Source: Streptomyces pluripotens
GTDB taxonomy: Bacteria; Actinomycetota; Actinomycetes; Streptomycetales; Streptomycetaceae
Reading direction: 5' to 3'
Length of the DNA stretch: 64,000 nucleotides
Assembly (NCBI RefSeq): GCF_000802245.2
Contig: NZ_CP021080.1
Coordinates: 6,076,001-6,140,000, forward strand
Positions 12,131-21,386 of this stretch are shown piece after piece. The position numbers were made by a program, and so were the translations under genes. Position 1 is the first letter of the stretch. The number at the start of each line of letters is the position of its first letter. Under the pieces are notes generated by a model. The model saw only the letters and a list, made by a program, of their open reading frames with translations, had not been told where the DNA came from and did no database searches.

Positions 12131-13477
12131 ATGGGTAGTCGCACCGCGCTGGTCGAGGATCTGATGGAGCGCTTCCCGCAGGTGCCGCGGGAAGCCGTCT
12201 TCAAGGAGGACCTGCTCCGGGGTGGTGTCGCCTTCGACCAGTCGGCACTCAGCGATACCGCCAACGAGGCGACCGGTGACGTCAAACCGAAGTCGTACTT
12301 CATCTTCTCCTTCGACCACGGCACCCTGCCCGAACTGGGCGAGGCCGCGCTGCGCCGGCCCCCGGAGGAGATCATCCTCACGGGTGGCCCGTACGATCTG
12401 CGCCGCACGGTGGTCTCCGTCCGGGTGAACCCGGCTTCGCCGTACCGAGTCGCCGCCGACGACGAAGGACTGCTCGGGCTCTACCTCGACGGCAAGCGCA
12501 TCGCCGACGTCGGTGTGCCGCCCATGCCCGAGTACTACCGGCACACCCTCTCCAGCGGGAAGTCCGTGATGGAGGTGGCCCCCACCATCCAGTGGGGCTA
12601 TCTGATCTATCTGACCGTCTTCAGGGTCTGCCAGTACTTCGGAGCCAAGGAGGAGTGCCAGTACTGCGACATCAACCACAACTGGCGCCAGCACAAGGCG
12701 GCCGGTCGGCCGTACACCGGCGTGAAGGACGCCGATGAGGTGCTGGAGGCACTGGAGATCATCGACCGGTACGACACCCAGAAGGCCTCCACCGCCTACA
12801 CCCTCACCGGTGGAGCGATCACCAAGACGGTCGCCGGGCGCGACGAGGCCGACTTCTACGGCCACTACGCCAAGGCTATCGAGGAGCGCTTCCCGGGCCG
12901 CTGGATCGGCAAGGTCGTCGCGCAGGCGCTGCCCAAGGCGGATGTGCAGCGGTTCAAGGACTACGGCGTGCAGATCTACCACCCTAACTTCGAGGTGTGG
13001 GACCGGCGGCTGTTCGAGCTGTACTGCCCGGGCAAGGAGCGGTACGTCGGCCGGGACGAGTGGCACAGGCGCGTCCTGGACTCTGCCGATGTGTTCGGCG
13101 CGCGCAACGTGATCCCCAACTTCGTGGCGGGCGTGGAGATGGCGGAGCCGTTCGGGTTCACTTCGGTGGACGATGCGATCGCCTCCACTACGGAGGGTCT
13201 GCGCTTCTTCATGTCGCACGGCATCACACCCCGCTTCACCACCTGGTGCCCGGAGCCCACCACCCCGCTCGGACGGGCCAACCCGCAGGGTGCGCCGTTG
13301 GAGTACCACATCCGACTGCTGGAGGCCTACCGGGCCACGATGGACGACTTCGGGCTGTCCTCCCCGCCCGGATACGGCCCGCCCGGACCTGGCCGTGCGG
13401 TGTTCTCCGTTAGCTCCTTCATGGACAGCCTGTCGGCGGGCGAATCCGCGGACGGACCCACGGACGAACCGGCCTAG
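12131..13477 (+). CDS. Radical SAM protein with CX8CX2C cluster motif
   Basis: A 448-residue cytoplasmic protein that looks like a radical SAM enzyme: Cys167, Cys176 and Cys179 lie in CQYFGAKEECQYC, followed by barrel-like blocks (TLTGGAITKT, YHPNFEVWD, VIPNFVAGVEMAEPFGF, TWCPEPTTPLG). The spacing is CX8CX2C instead of the usual CX3CX2C. It has an N-terminal region of about 150 residues and no SPASM-type cysteine-rich tail. The ATG at 12131 follows a GGGAGGAG ribosome binding site at 9 bases. It is monocistronic and no carrier peptide, cobalamin or tRNA partner lies adjacent. The reaction is unknown. Confidence 0.8.
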   Translation: MGSRTALVEDLMERFPQVPREAVFKEDLLRGGVAFDQSALSDTANEATGDVKPKSYFIFSFDHGTLPELGEAALRRPPEEIILTGGPYDLRRTVVSVRVNPASPYRVAADDEGLLGLYLDGKRIADVGVPPMPEYYRHTLSSGKSVMEVAPTIQWGYLIYLTVFRVCQYFGAKEECQYCDINHNWRQHKAAGRPYTGVKDADEVLEALEIIDRYDTQKASTAYTLTGGAITKTVAGRDEADFYGHYAKAIEERFPGRWIGKVVAQALPKADVQRFKDYGVQIYHPNFEVWDRRLFELYCPGKERYVGRDEWHRRVLDSADVFGARNVIPNFVAGVEMAEPFGFTSVDDAIASTTEGLRFFMSHGITPRFTTWCPEPTTPLGRANPQGAPLEYHIRLLEAYRATMDDFGLSSPPGYGPPGPGRAVFSVSSFMDSLSAGESADGPTDEPA

Positions 13478-13734
13478 GTGTGACGCCGGAGCGGCCGTGC
13501 TTCGGTCAGCGGTCCGGCGGCGCGGCGAACCGAACGGCGTCCGCGCCTTCGCCGCGGGCCCGGACCGCAGGGTGATCGCGCTGCGCGCTCATCCCGCCAC
13601 GCCGGGCAACCGAATGTGGACGGTTCGCTTGTCAGTTGTGTCGAGTACGTGAAAGGCTTTGTGTCCTGCCGCGAGGCCCTTCAACTGCCTTGCAAATGCG
13701 ATGAGTTGACCTCGCTTGTGGATGCAGGAGTTCC

Positions 13735-15348
13735 ATGCCCGACCTGCCGACCGCCCAGGACGCCACCGAGGCCGCGCTGTTCTCGGAAGGCTGGGACGCG
13801 GTGCTCTCCTACGCGGACCTGTGCACCTCGGGATCCCTGACGGCACATCAGCTGGCGACCGAGGCGTTCACGCTTGGTAGACGCGCGGTCCGCGCCGCGG
13901 CCAGCACCCATGTGCGCGGCGCCTGCCGTCGCGATGCGCGGCTGCCGACGATCCCGGCATTGCTCACCGCCGTGCGCGACACGGCCGCCGCCTGGGAGGC
14001 CGACGGGCAGGGCCACAGGCTCGATCCCGAGCTCAGACTGTGGCTCACCTCGGGGGAGTCGGCCTTCTCGGGGCCGCCGTTGTGCCGCCCGGTCGCACTG
14101 CGCGGCCTCCGGGATATGCGGGAGGCCGACGCCTCGCTGCTGTGGCTGGCCGAGGTGGAGGCGCTACCTCTGCCCACCATCGCCCGTCGGTTGGGCCTGG
14201 CCCCCGACACCGTCGCCGACGAACTCGACCAGGCCCGTGCCGTGTTTCGGGACTGTTGCCGCCGCGCCCACCTGGACACCCCGATGGACGCACAGTGCCG
14301 CAGCTACGCCCACCTGCTGGATGCGGTCACGCGCTCGGCCGCCGTCGACATCCCCGACGACCTCTACCGGCACTTAGCGGGCTGCGGGCGATGTGCCGAG
14401 GCCGCCGCCTGTCTGCGCCTGCACGGCGGCGACCTGCCCGCTGTGCTGGCCGACGGAGTGATCGGCTGGGGCGGCCTCGCCTACCTGGAGCGCCGCCGCC
14501 GCTTCGCCGAGGTCCGCCTCGACGAGGGCCGCCCCGGCGCAGCTGACCCCAGCCCGGGGGAGGAGGGGGACGGTGGCAAGGTCCTGCGACGCGGTCTGCT
14601 CGCTGCCGCCGTGCTGCTGTCAGTACTGGCCCTCGCAGTGTCGATGATGCCGTTCGGCGTATCCGGAGCGGGCACCGGAGCTGTCCACGACGACGGCCGG
14701 CCGGTCGCCGATCCCGATGTCCCCCGCGCCGCCCACCTGTCCCCGCCCGCCGACCTCTCCGTCGCCTCCAGGGTGCCTGCTACTTCCAGTGCGTCCGTCG
14801 CCTCCAGGGTGCCTGCTAGTCCCAGTGCGTCCGTCACCTCCAGCGTGCCCGCCAATCCCCGCACGCCGTCCGCCCCCACCACCCCCGCCGCGACGGGCGC
14901 CCCGGAGGCGTCCGGCCGTAAGGGGACAGACCGTAAGGGGCGCGATCGGACGGCGTCCGCCCCACACGTTCAGGGCACCTCCTCCGTGCCCCGTGACGCC
15001 CGCCGTACCAGCGCGCCCGCCCCGGCCGCGGCGGGCGCCTGCCAGGTCACGTACGACCTGGTCAGCCAGTGGTCCGACGGCTTCCAGAGCAGCGTCACCG
15101 TCACCACTGACCAAGCCCTCGCCGGCTGGCGGGTCTCCTGGAGGTTTCCCGACGGCCAACAGGTCCGCCTGGTGTGGGACGCCACGGTCCGTCAGAACGG
15201 TGACCGGGTCACTGCCATCGTCGCTGGCCACCATAGGACCTTTGCCGCGCACGCCACCCTGTCCTTCGGCTTCGTCGCCGGCCTGCGGGGCGGGAACCGG
15301 CCGCCGTACGCCTTCACCCTCAACGGGAAGCCCTGTGGGACCGGTTGA
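13735..15348 (+). CDS. Membrane-tethered sigma-like/zinc-finger protein with C-terminal CBM2-like domain
   Basis: A 537-residue fusion. Residues 1-190 look like a sigma-70 relic: a region 4-like helix-turn-helix (PLPTIARRLGLAPDTVADEL) precedes HLAGCGRCAEAAACL, an anti-sigma-type zinc-finger motif near residue 214. One transmembrane helix lies at about 290-310, then an extracellular Ser/Pro/Thr linker with three 12-residue repeats (14761-14868), and finally a 100-residue domain (about 435-536) like a family 2 carbohydrate-binding module, with W-W-spaced strands and end cysteines. It could sense a polysaccharide outside and act on transcription inside. Leu214 is encoded by TTA (14374-14376), suggesting bldA dependence. 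A GGAG site precedes the ATG. Confidence 0.8.
   Translation: MPDLPTAQDATEAALFSEGWDAVLSYADLCTSGSLTAHQLATEAFTLGRRAVRAAASTHVRGACRRDARLPTIPALLTAVRDTAAAWEADGQGHRLDPELRLWLTSGESAFSGPPLCRPVALRGLRDMREADASLLWLAEVEALPLPTIARRLGLAPDTVADELDQARAVFRDCCRRAHLDTPMDAQCRSYAHLLDAVTRSAAVDIPDDLYRHLAGCGRCAEAAACLRLHGGDLPAVLADGVIGWGGLAYLERRRRFAEVRLDEGRPGAADPSPGEEGDGGKVLRRGLLAAAVLLSVLALAVSMMPFGVSGAGTGAVHDDGRPVADPDVPRAAHLSPPADLSVASRVPATSSASVASRVPASPSASVTSSVPANPRTPSAPTTPAATGAPEASGRKGTDRKGRDRTASAPHVQGTSSVPRDARRTSAPAPAAAGACQVTYDLVSQWSDGFQSSVTVTTDQALAGWRVSWRFPDGQQVRLVWDATVRQNGDRVTAIVAGHHRTFAAHATLSFGFVAGLRGGNRPPYAFTLNGKPCGTG
14761..14868 (+). repeat. Three 36-bp coding repeats
   Basis: Three in-frame 36-bp units encode VASRVPATSSAS, VASRVPASPSAS and VTSSVPANPRTP in the extracellular linker of the sigma-like/CBM2 protein. 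The first 22 bases of units one and two are identical. Copy number may vary between strains. Confidence 0.8.
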
Positions 15349-15915
15349 GGCCTGCGTCAACCAGGCTCCGTACGGCGATGCCGGCGACAGTGTCGAGGCG
15401 GAACGTGCACCATGGCCCAGTCCTTCCGTGAGGACCGTGCCTTCCTGAACGGGTGCGACATCTGCCCATCGGCGTGCCGGCCAGGGGTGTCGAGCCCAGA
15501 CCCGTGTCCGGAACTCCGCGTGGAACGTCGGGGACCGACGCACGGACGCGGCCGCCCCGGACGACAGCCCGTGGCGGTGTACCTGCGATGCGCTCGGCCG
15601 GTACCTCGCCGAGCACCGCGTGGCTGGCCACCACGATTCCTCGCCCACCTCACCTCGACGGGGCGTGCTCCGGCCCGGAGCTAAATCGGTGGCACTCGGA
15701 TATCTGCCGCTCTAGGGTGAGGACTGCTTCGTACCGCAGCCGCCGGTCGCCGTTGTCGACCGAGTGAGGAATGGGAGGTGTGACCGATGACCGTCTTTGT
15801 GAGGGGCGCTGCCCGCAACCAGAAGATCATCTATTCCACCTCCACGGTCTCCGGCTGAACCTTCTCACCACGCACACGTGCGCGGAGCCGGGGCCGCCCG
15901 TGTGAAGGGTTCCCC
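15349..15915. other. 567-bp intergenic region with a candidate 23-codon ORF
   Basis: No full gene is supported. The leftward strand between 15350 and 15640 has a weakly protein-like frame, but no family could be named. At 15787-15858 a 23-codon ORF (ATG to TGA; MTVFVRGAARNQKIIYSTST then VSG) follows a GGGAGG site about 10 bases upstream. A GTG at 15780 opens an alternative overlapping frame. Either could be a leader peptide for rsgA, which starts 57 bp later, but coding status is unproven. Confidence 0.35.
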
Positions 15916-17064
15916 TTGAATTTCTCTTCTCCTTCGGATTCGTTGCACCCGCTCGCTGCCTATGGCTGGGACCGAGGCTGGGAAGCCGAGTTCGCCCCCC
16001 ATGCCGAGCGTGGCTTCTTGCCCGGCCGCGTCGTCCGTGTCGACCGCGGGCAGTGCGACATCGTCACCCCGACCGGTATGGTCCGCGCCGACACCGAGTT
16101 CGTTGTCCCCCATGACCCGATGAAGGTCGTCTGCACGGGGGACTGGGTAGCTGTGGACCCGGAAGGCAGCGATCCGCGGTACGTACGGACGCTGCTGCCT
16201 CGCCGTACCGCATTCGTGCGCTCGACCTCGTCCAAGCGTTCCGAGGGCCAGGTACTGGCCACCAACGTCGATCACGTCGTCATCTGTGTGTCGCTCGCGG
16301 TCGAACTGGACCTCGGACGCATCGAGCGGTTCCTGGCGCTTGCCATGTCCTGTTCGAGTGGTGAGGCACTGCTGCGTGACTCGGTGGATTGCGGGGAGTT
16401 CAGCGCCGAGCCGGTCGTCGTTCTCACCAAGGCCGACCTCGTACACCCGGCCACCCTCGCTCACCTGGTGGAGGACGTCGAGAGAAGTGCCCCCGGCGTG
16501 CCGGTGTTCACCGTCAGCGCCCTGCACGGTGACGGGCTCGATGCCCTCGCCGCGCTCGTCGGCTCCCGCACGAGCGTGTTGCTCGGTCAGTCCGGTGCGG
16601 GCAAGTCCACCCTCGCCAACGCCCTGCTCGGGGAGGACGTCATGGACGTACAGGCGGAGCGCGACGTCGATGGCAAGGGGCGGCACACCACGACCACGCG
16701 CAACCTGCTCGCCCTGCCCGATGGCGGTGTCCTCATCGACACTCCCGGACTGCGGGGCGTCGGATTGTTCGATGCCGGGAGCGGGGTCGGTCAGGTCTTC
16801 GCCGAGATCGAGGAACTGGCCGAGGCATGCCGGTTCCACGACTGTGCCCACCAGAGCGAGCCGGACTGCGCGGTGCGTTCCGCCGTGGAGAACGGGGACC
16901 TGCCGGTCCGGCGGCTGGAGAGCTACCGCAAGTTGACGCGGGAGAACCGGTGGATCGTGGCCAAGACCGACGCGCGGGCCCGTGCGGAACTGCGGCGGGA
17001 CTGGAAGCGGAGGGGTGCCGAGGGCCGGGCGGCGATGGCGGCGAAGCGCAGGCGCTGGACGTAG
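15916..17064 (+). CDS. rsgA: Ribosome small subunit-dependent GTPase A
   Basis: A 382-residue circularly permuted GTPase that checks late 30S subunit maturation. An N-terminal OB-type domain (about 30-110) precedes the GTPase domain with permuted order: G4 LTKADL, G5-like VSAL, then the P-loop GQSGAGKST (about residue 225) and G3 DTPG. The C-terminal zinc knuckle CRFHDCAHQSEPDC is typical of RsgA/YjeQ. The first codon is TTG at 15916, placed to give the usual N-terminal length; no better ATG or GTG precedes the conserved region. It stands alone, bounded by a terminator at 17079. Confidence 0.94.
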   Translation: MNFSSPSDSLHPLAAYGWDRGWEAEFAPHAERGFLPGRVVRVDRGQCDIVTPTGMVRADTEFVVPHDPMKVVCTGDWVAVDPEGSDPRYVRTLLPRRTAFVRSTSSKRSEGQVLATNVDHVVICVSLAVELDLGRIERFLALAMSCSSGEALLRDSVDCGEFSAEPVVVLTKADLVHPATLAHLVEDVERSAPGVPVFTVSALHGDGLDALAALVGSRTSVLLGQSGAGKSTLANALLGEDVMDVQAERDVDGKGRHTTTTRNLLALPDGGVLIDTPGLRGVGLFDAGSGVGQVFAEIEELAEACRFHDCAHQSEPDCAVRSAVENGDLPVRRLESYRKLTRENRWIVAKTDARARAELRRDWKRRGAEGRAAMAAKRRRWT

Positions 17065-17078
17065 GTCGGTGCCGGTGA

Positions 17079-17109
17079 GAGCGCCCCGGGGCTGCCGTCC
17101 CGGGCGCTC
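17079..17109 (+). terminator. Terminator after rsgA
   Basis: GC-rich hairpin, arms 17079-17090 and 17099-17109 with a single-base bulge and an 8-nt loop, 14 bp after the rsgA stop. The rest of the gap to 17369 (305 bp in total) shows no other recognisable element. Confidence 0.6.
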
Positions 17110-17369
17110 GCGTCCGGCACGAACCCGTACCCGGTACCGGGTGGGCCGGGCTCGGGATGCCGCCACACGGGGCATGGCGACTCCATCTTGAGCGCGGGTA
17201 CCAGGCTGCGGCTCACCCACCGGGGCCCGCACCAGGCAACCGCCGTCTTCGCGCCCGCGTCCCGCCCGTTACGCCGAGCGGGTGGAGCGTCGCTGATGTT
17301 CCAGCGGTGCGACCCCGTCGTGTGTCACGGTCGCCTCCGATGAGCAGACGGGGAAAGGCGGACGTACAC

Positions 17370-18554
17370 ATGGCCCGAGCCGGACGGGTTCTCGCCGCTC
17401 TCCTGTTGGCGTTGCTGCCGGTCGCCCCGGCGAGGGCCGTCGCCGAACCGGCGTCGTCCTGGACCGGCAGCTGGGAGACCGCTCCCTCCGGAACCGCCCC
17501 CGCACTGCGCGGCGCAGCCGTCCGCAACGTCGTCCACCTCAGCGTGGGTGGCACCGCCGTGCGGATCCGGGTCAGCAACCGGCTCGGCTCCCGGCCCCTG
17601 CGGCTCGGGGCGGTCACCGTCGCCCTGCGCCGGGCGGCGGGTCCGGATGCCGTGCCCGGCTCGATGCGCACCGCCACCTTCCACGGTTCCCCGACCGTCA
17701 CCGTCCCACCGGGCCGAGACACGGTCTCCGACCCGGTGGCGCTGACCGTTCCGGCCGCCGCCGACCTCCTCGTCACCGTGTACACGCCTGACGATGACGG
17801 ACCCGCCACCCACCACCGGACCGCCCTGCAGACCAGCTACGTGGCCCCCGTCGGTGCCGGCCGGGCCACCGACCCGGACGCCACCGGGTACACCAGGACG
17901 ATCAGCAGCTGGTACTACGTCACGGGCGTCGACGTCCGAGGGGCCGCAACGGGCAGCGTCGTTGCGTTCGGTGATTCCCTCACCGACGGTCAGGGTTCCA
18001 CCCCCGACACCAATCACCGCTGGCCCGACCGGCTCGCCGAACAACTGCGCACCCGCCGGCTCGGCGTCCTCAACGCGGGGATCGGCGGCAACCGCCTGCT
18101 GCACAACGGCACCGGCCCCAGCGCTCTGGCCCGCCTGGACGCCGATGCCCTGGACCGGGCGGGGGTGCGCGCCCTGGTCGTCTTCGAGGGAATCAACGAC
18201 ATCAAGGGCACCCCGGAGGCGAACGACGCCGAGGCGTACGCCGACGCCTACCGCACCCTCGTCGCCCGCGCTCACGCCCGCGGCATCCGGGTCATCGGCG
18301 TCACCCTCACCCCGTACCGCGGCTACCCCGCCTACACGGCCGCCCGCGAGTCCGTGCGGCAGCGGGTGAACGCCTTCCTCCGTACCGGTGGCGCCTTCGA
18401 CGCCGTCGCCGACGCCGACGCCGCCGTACGCGACCCTGCTGATCCGACCCGCATCCTGCCGCGTTACGACCCCGGCGACCATCTGCACTTCGACGACGCG
18501 GGTATGGCAGCCGTCGCCGACACCGTCCTGCTGGCCCTCACCGGGGCGCGCTGA
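17370..18554 (+). CDS. Secreted SGNH/GDSL hydrolase
   Basis: A 394-residue exported esterase. Residues 1-25 form a signal peptide (RAGRVLAALLLALLPVAPARA, cleavage after ARA). A beta-sandwich-like N-terminal domain follows, then the SGNH catalytic domain: block I AFGDSLTDG (Ser), block II GIGGNR, block III FEGINDI and block V DHLHFDDAG (catalytic His/Asp). This layout fits GDSL lipases or esterases that act on extracellular lipids or acetylated sugars. I prefer the ATG at 17370 because it starts the signal peptide directly; an in-frame ATG at 17340 is possible. It ends 4 bp before the stop of the convergent DUF456 gene. Confidence 0.93.
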   Translation: MARAGRVLAALLLALLPVAPARAVAEPASSWTGSWETAPSGTAPALRGAAVRNVVHLSVGGTAVRIRVSNRLGSRPLRLGAVTVALRRAAGPDAVPGSMRTATFHGSPTVTVPPGRDTVSDPVALTVPAAADLLVTVYTPDDDGPATHHRTALQTSYVAPVGAGRATDPDATGYTRTISSWYYVTGVDVRGAATGSVVAFGDSLTDGQGSTPDTNHRWPDRLAEQLRTRRLGVLNAGIGGNRLLHNGTGPSALARLDADALDRAGVRALVVFEGINDIKGTPEANDAEAYADAYRTLVARAHARGIRVIGVTLTPYRGYPAYTAARESVRQRVNAFLRTGGAFDAVADADAAVRDPADPTRILPRYDPGDHLHFDDAGMAAVADTVLLALTGAR

Positions 18555-18558
18555 CGGC

Positions 18559-19041
18559 TCACCCCCACACCACCGCGCCCAGCCACGCCGCCGTGATCAG
18601 CAGACACGCGAAGAACTCGGCCAGCACGCTGGAGCCGCCCGTCCGCATCGCCGTGCGCAGCGCGGCCATGGCCTGGCCGTGGCCACCCAGCCGTAGCCGT
18701 TCGTGGAGGTAGATCCCGGCCATGAAGCCCGGTAGTGCCCCGAGCACTGGCAGCAGGATGAAGCCGAGCAATGCCCCGGCACCCGCATACACCCCCATCC
18801 GGGGCGTGGCACCGCTCTGTCGCAGGCGGCGCGGCGGCAGTGCCCAGCGCACCCCCAGCGACAGCAGCAGTACCCCGGTGGCCCCCACCAGAACACCCCA
18901 GGCCACCGGCTGTGGGGCCGTCAGCGCCCACCACAGCACCGCGGCCCACACCAGCCACGACCCCGGCACGCCGGGCACCAGCACCCCGCACAGGCCGAGC
19001 GCGATCACCACGCCGACCAGCACAAGCTCCCCTGCTCCCAT
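18559..19041 (-). CDS. DUF456 family membrane protein
   Basis: A 160-residue integral membrane protein with about four hydrophobic helices and two glycine-zipper stretches (GLCGVLVPGVPGSWLVW and AGALLGFILLPVLGALPGF), the signature of DUF456. The function of the family is unknown; it resembles small channel or glycine-zipper proteins. The gene is monocistronic and tail-to-tail with the SGNH hydrolase gene. Confidence 0.88.
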   Translation of the reverse strand: MGAGELVLVGVVIALGLCGVLVPGVPGSWLVWAAVLWWALTAPQPVAWGVLVGATGVLLLSLGVRWALPPRRLRQSGATPRMGVYAGAGALLGFILLPVLGALPGFMAGIYLHERLRLGGHGQAMAALRTAMRTGGSSVLAEFFACLLITAAWLGAVVWG

Positions 19042-19482
19042 CTGCCCAGGGTGTCGGAGAACGGAAGAAATATCAGGTCAGCCGTCGCGGACCTGGCCAT
19101 CCAGCTCCCCTTCGCGGTGGCGCCGACCGGGGTGCGGCCGGGCCGTCGGGCAGACCGGCTCCCTCAGCGGACGCACCCGGTGGTCCACGGTCCCGCGGGT
19201 ACGCGACGACGAGCCGTGCCGCTCCAGCTGGAGTGGCGCCCGTTCGAGGGAGCGGCGGGGTGCGGACCCGGAGCTGCGGGAGCGCACGAAGGGAACCCGG
19301 GACCGGGCCATTCCGGCCGACGCCGGATGGTCCTTGCGCGGGGAGGGCCGCCCGGTAGCCGCCAACCGATGCTCGTACTCTTGTTCGTCCATTCACTCGA
19401 CACGCCGTTCGGTGCAGGCGGATGCACGGGATTTTTCCGATGCGCCGTTTTCATGCGGCCCGTGCGGTGGACAATTAGGGGC

Positions 19483-20937
19483 ATGAGCCAGCAGGGGGGG
19501 AGGGTCTCCCGCCATGAGGACGACTGGTGGGGTCAGCTGTACGACGACTCCACTGAGGACACCGGACCCACGGCCGCGTCGGATTCCCTGGACGACCGTT
19601 TCGCCTCGGCGAAGAACACGGTGGCGGGACGTCCGGCACAGACGCCGGCGCACGGTGCGGAGCCGGCCGGACGGGGCGGTGACGGTGAGGGCGACGGGCG
19701 TGGCGATGGCGGCGACGCGGGGAGGCGGGTGGCCCGGGAACCTGCGGTGCCGGCACAGCGCGCCGCGCAGGCGCCGTCCGCCACGGCGGCAGCCGGGCGG
19801 AACACATCCGCGCGTCCCGTATCCGCCGGATCCGCTCAGCCCGCGTCGCCAGGCGGGCCCGCAGCACCCGCTGACCCGCCTCCCGCCCCCACCGAGCCCC
19901 TCGCCACCATTTCAGCCCCCACTGACTACACCATCGCGGACGGCACGGGCACCGATTACGTGGGCACCGATTACGTGGGCACTGGCCCCCCCACCTATGA
20001 CCCCGAGCCCGCCGCGCTCCCGGCCGCAGATCCGGACGGTCTCGGCGAACTGGTCCCGGACACCGTGCTGGACGGGGCGCGGTACGGGGCGTGCACGCTT
20101 CGTGCGGCGTCCCTGCGGGGGGACTCCGCGCGGTACCGGGGAGAACCGCGCAGGGACGCACTGCTCACCGCGCGGTTCGGGACGGGCGAGCAGGCGTTGG
20201 TCCTGGTCGCGATGGCGACCGGTGCGCGGGCCACACCGGGCGCGCACCTGGCGGCGGCCGAGGCCTGTCGGTGGATCGGGCGGGCCGTGGGCCGCAGCCA
20301 GCAGCGGCTCGTGGAGGATATCCGGGCCGCCCGGCGCGGCGACCTCAAATCCGGCCTGCACCGGCTGACCGATCGCAGCCTCGGCAGGCTGCGGACGAGC
20401 GCCGCCGAGCAAGGCGTTCACCCGGACGAGTACACGGCCAGCCTGCGTTGTCTGCTGCTGCCTGCTGACCCCGCCTGTCATATCCGCGTGTTCTTCGGCA
20501 TCGGCGGCGGTGGGCTGTTCCGGCTGCGGGACGGCGAATGGCAGGACATCGAGCCACAGGCGCCCGTTGTGGAGACTGGTTCTCCCGCGGTCGGCGGCTC
20601 CGGCTCGCCCGCCATGGAACTCCCCGAGGGCGACCCCCTCACCACGGACCTCGGTATCCCCAGCCCGTCCGGCGCACATGAGCCAGCCCCGGGGGTGCCC
20701 CGCGCGCCGTTCCGCTTCCGAGCCTCACCGGCCCGGTCAGGTGACGCCCTGGTGATGTGCACCGAAGGCCTGTCCGACGCGCTGCGCGGCGAACCCGCCC
20801 TCTGTGCCTACCTGGCCCGCCGCTGGTCGCGGCCGGGCCGGGACGCTCCAGGCCTGGCCGCGTTCCTCGCCGACGCCCAGGTACGGGTGAAGGGGTACGC
20901 CGACGACCGTACGGCGGCGGCCGTCTGGGAATCGTGA
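19483..20937 (+). CDS. PP2C-type protein phosphatase-like protein
   Basis: A 484-residue cytoplasmic protein. The first 190 residues are a low-complexity Ala/Pro/Gly-rich region with two short repeats of GTDYVGTDYV type; the remaining part resembles a PP2C_2 domain (LTARFGTGEQALVLVAMATG near 235, later GDALVMCTEGLSDALRG), where the acidic residues that bind metal in PP2C are only partly conserved. Serine/threonine phosphatases of this type antagonise kinases or switch anti-anti-sigma factors. The RsbW-like gene follows in the same direction after 449 bp. The ATG at 19483 is chosen because the upstream open frame has no coding character. Confidence 0.8.
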   Translation: MSQQGGRVSRHEDDWWGQLYDDSTEDTGPTAASDSLDDRFASAKNTVAGRPAQTPAHGAEPAGRGGDGEGDGRGDGGDAGRRVAREPAVPAQRAAQAPSATAAAGRNTSARPVSAGSAQPASPGGPAAPADPPPAPTEPLATISAPTDYTIADGTGTDYVGTDYVGTGPPTYDPEPAALPAADPDGLGELVPDTVLDGARYGACTLRAASLRGDSARYRGEPRRDALLTARFGTGEQALVLVAMATGARATPGAHLAAAEACRWIGRAVGRSQQRLVEDIRAARRGDLKSGLHRLTDRSLGRLRTSAAEQGVHPDEYTASLRCLLLPADPACHIRVFFGIGGGGLFRLRDGEWQDIEPQAPVVETGSPAVGGSGSPAMELPEGDPLTTDLGIPSPSGAHEPAPGVPRAPFRFRASPARSGDALVMCTEGLSDALRGEPALCAYLARRWSRPGRDAPGLAAFLADAQVRVKGYADDRTAAAVWES

Positions 20938-21386
20938 CCGCTCCACCCTGCGGCGCCTCGCTGCGCTGGTCAGGATTGGCCGCACCCCTCCCGGGGCGGA
21001 TGGAACCGTACCCCTCCCCGTGGGGCGCAGCACCCGGGATATCCTGCCCGGCGGAACGTGAAGCAACGGCCGCACGCGGCGCTGCCGATGCGCCCATTCG
21101 GGGTTGAATTTCGGCCAGTTTCACGGCCCGTTACCGCGCCCCGACTGCCAGTGCCGGGTGCAATTGCGATGCCATCACCGGACGTTGGCGACGTCCGGTA
21201 ACGGTACGGGAGTACGCCATCGTGTGATCGCCGGACTCCGGGTACCGGGCGCCGTGGCTTGCGCAAGTGGCCGAACCGCCGGTCATCGACGAGGCGCCAT
21301 GACTGCCCGTGAGTCTGGTGGGCAAGCATCCTCCGTGAACGTGTTCGACCAGGAGGGCAGGCACCGGCGGCGTGTGGGCGGGGGTC
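20938..21386. other. 449-bp intergenic region with an 8-bp palindrome
   Basis: No gene is supported. A perfect inverted repeat, CCGGACGT (21178-21185) and ACGTCCGG (21191-21198) with a 5-nt centre, lies about 190 bp upstream of the next start and could be a regulator site or hairpin. Confidence 0.45.

Noticed and set aside
15350..15640. Possible leftward remnant of an enzyme gene
   Set aside because: The reading is only faintly protein-like and I could not name a family.
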